From the NCBI GenBank assembly GCA_964374095.1, contig CAYJXJ010000129.1, forward strand, positions 1-13,530: DNA of 13,530 nt, written 5' to 3'. Under the pieces are notes generated by a model. That model was not told the DNA's origin. It searched no databases and saw only the letters and a program-made list of their open reading frames with translations. This document shows, in pieces, positions 12,298 through 13,530 of the stretch. The position numbers were made by a program, and so were the translations under genes. This stretch comes from CAYJXJ01 sp964374095. Lineage in GTDB: Bacteria; Elusimicrobiota; Elusimicrobia; UBA1565; UBA9628. Position 1 is the stretch's first letter, and each line of letters starts with the position of its first letter.

Positions 12298-13491
12298 ATG
12301 GCTGAAGACAGAAACGCGGATATTGTACGGAATGGCCCGCCCATGATAGACTCCGCCACGGACATGCCTGACGCTAAAGACCTCCCAGATCGCTTCAGGC
12401 ACCATGCGCTCCCGCGCAAGGTGCCTCCCCGTCCGCTGAAGTGGATCGAGGTCGACCTGGCGGCCGTGGCCTCCAATATCCGCTGGACCCGCTCGCGTCT
12501 CAAGCCGGGGGTCGCGCTCATGGCGGTGGTCAAAGCCGATGCCTACGGGCACGGGGCCGGGCCCGTCGCCAGGACGGCGCTGGCCGCCGGGGCCCGGGTC
12601 CTGGGAGTGCTCACCCTCGGAGAGGCGGCGGTGCTGCGCCGCGCCGGCCTGGGCGCGCCGATCCAACTCTTGGCTCCCGTGCTTCCCGAGAGCGCGCGGG
12701 ATGTTCTCCGCCTCAACGTCGTCCCCACGGTGGACTCGCTCGATGTGGCGCGCGCCCTCAACGCGGCCGCCCCGCGCGCCACCGCGATCCATCTCGACCT
12801 CGATTTCGGGCTGGGCCGCTGGGGAGTCCCTCCCCGGCAGGTCGAGGGGTTCCTGGCGGCGCTCTCGCGCCTCAAGCGCCTGACTCTGGCCGGGCTCTCC
12901 ACCCACATCGACTACGTCCCCGGCAAAAATGCGGTCGAGGCCGAGGAGAAGCTCTGGGACTTCCACCGGCTGAGCCTCAAGCTCAAGGAGCGTTTTCCAC
13001 GCCTGACCTGCCACGCGGCCAACAGTTCGGTCCTCATGGACTTCCCGCATTGGCAGATGGACATGGTCCGCGCCGGCAATCTCATCTACGGCATCAATCC
13101 CACGGGCAACAAAACGGCGCCCCTCAAGAATCCATGGACGTTCCAGGCTCGGCTCCTGACTGTGCGCTGGGTCGCCAAGGGCGCCTCCATCGGTTACGCC
13201 AGCGAATGCGTCGCCGCCCGGCGCCTGCGGGTGGCCACGGTCCCGGCGGGCTACGCCGACGGCCTGACCATGGAGCCGGCCCGCCGCGATATCTCGCTGA
13301 CGTCGGGGTACCGGTACTGGGGCATGCTCCGGGGCCGCCGCGCCCCCTTCATCGGCCGCTGCGGCATATCGCATCTGCTGCTCGACGTCACGGGCTGCCC
13401 CGGAGCCAAGACGGGCGACCCCGTGATCCTGCCGGTCCGGCGCACCGCCGCCAGCCCCCACCTGCCCCGAATATATGGGGTCACATCCTAA
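12298..13491 (+). CDS. alr: Alanine racemase
   Basis: PLP enzyme that converts L- to D-alanine for peptidoglycan. Numbered from ATG 12298 (397 residues): WIEVDLAAVASNI (49-61), PLP lysine K79 in VVKADAYGHG, LDFGLGRWGV (168-177), STHIDY (201-206), HAANSSVLMD (239-248), MVRAGNLIYGINP (256-268), catalytic Tyr300 in IGYASE, and AGYADG (317-322). Divergent points: Asp167 where a carbamylated Lys often sits, CGISH in place of the usual VSMDQ, and a C-terminal part shortened by about 20 residues before the closing LPRIYG. Homology starts only near residue 46. ATG 12343 or 12364 could be the true start; the latter gives 375 residues, closer to the family, with a promoter-like sequence just before it. 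Divergent from hemC. The 39 nt after the stop show nothing recognisable. Confidence 0.92.
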   Translation: MAEDRNADIVRNGPPMIDSATDMPDAKDLPDRFRHHALPRKVPPRPLKWIEVDLAAVASNIRWTRSRLKPGVALMAVVKADAYGHGAGPVARTALAAGARVLGVLTLGEAAVLRRAGLGAPIQLLAPVLPESARDVLRLNVVPTVDSLDVARALNAAAPRATAIHLDLDFGLGRWGVPPRQVEGFLAALSRLKRLTLAGLSTHIDYVPGKNAVEAEEKLWDFHRLSLKLKERFPRLTCHAANSSVLMDFPHWQMDMVRAGNLIYGINPTGNKTAPLKNPWTFQARLLTVRWVAKGASIGYASECVAARRLRVATVPAGYADGLTMEPARRDISLTSGYRYWGMLRGRRAPFIGRCGISHLLLDVTGCPGAKTGDPVILPVRRTAASPHLPRIYGVTS

Positions 13492-13530
13492 CATCTGATT
13501 CCGCTGAAAAAGCCTCCCTGTCAACGTTTG

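Larger units (their letters stand above)
12244..12328. repeat. Direct repeat GGATATTGTAC in the hemC/alr divergent promoter region
   Basis: GGATATTGTAC occurs exactly at 12244-12254 and 12318-12328, 74 bp apart. On the plus strand each copy supplies a TTGTAC -35-like hexamer followed 18 nt later by a -10-like box (TATTCT at 12273, TAGACT at 12347). On the minus strand each supplies TACAAT, a -10-like box towards hemC. It may be a duplicated promoter or an operator pair. Confidence 0.45.

Noticed and set aside
12277..13524. A 415-codon open frame on the minus strand opposite alr
   Set aside because: It lies fully antisense to alanine racemase, whose motifs are clear; the frame reads as Gly/Arg/Asp-rich filler without domains.

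Overview
The window is a GC-rich (roughly two thirds G+C), gene-dense piece of a bacterial chromosome. A periplasmic chaperone (SurA), a probable peptidyl-prolyl isomerase lipoprotein and several Sec signal peptides point to a diderm (Gram-negative) cell. Together with a very small histone-fold protein, this fits a deep-branching lineage such as Elusimicrobiota, or possibly Bdellovibrionota. That placement is inference from gene content only. No mobile element, CRISPR array, rRNA or phage gene was seen.

Left part (1-4100): a candidate structured RNA on the plus strand with its own extended -10 box lies tail to tail with a clear tRNA-Pro(UGG) gene on the minus strand. Next come small accessory genes: a membrane-anchored calcineurin-like phosphoesterase with an unknown one-TM protein as its operon partner, a secreted NTF2-like protein, a secreted YHYH/thermonuclease protein whose stop codon shares a CTAG with the NTF2-like gene, and a nucleoside 2-deoxyribosyltransferase-like protein. 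A 317-bp intergenic stretch follows with two striking near-perfect palindromes.

Middle part (4100-5400): a stand-alone CheY-like receiver with a near-consensus promoter and Shine-Dalgarno site is separated by a bidirectional terminator from a leftward pair, a secreted protein with beta-solenoid-like repeats and a 65-residue bacterial histone-fold protein.

Right part (5400-13500): a tight leftward housekeeping operon hemC-mfd-ppiC-surA-pdxA (porphyrin synthesis, transcription-coupled repair, envelope protein folding, vitamin B6 synthesis) faces a divergent alanine racemase gene (alr, peptidoglycan D-alanine). The shared promoter region holds an 11-bp direct repeat. The surA-pdxA linkage is also known in Proteobacteria. 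pdxA is odd: its conserved N-terminal motif is encoded but no ATG, GTG, TTG or CTG precedes it.

Two cross-cutting patterns stand out. Many promoters here have an extended -10 (TGn plus a TATAAT-like box). In several of them the -10 lies only 5-9 nt before the start codon, which suggests leaderless mRNAs. Genes without such promoters are tightly packed or overlapping and probably translationally coupled.
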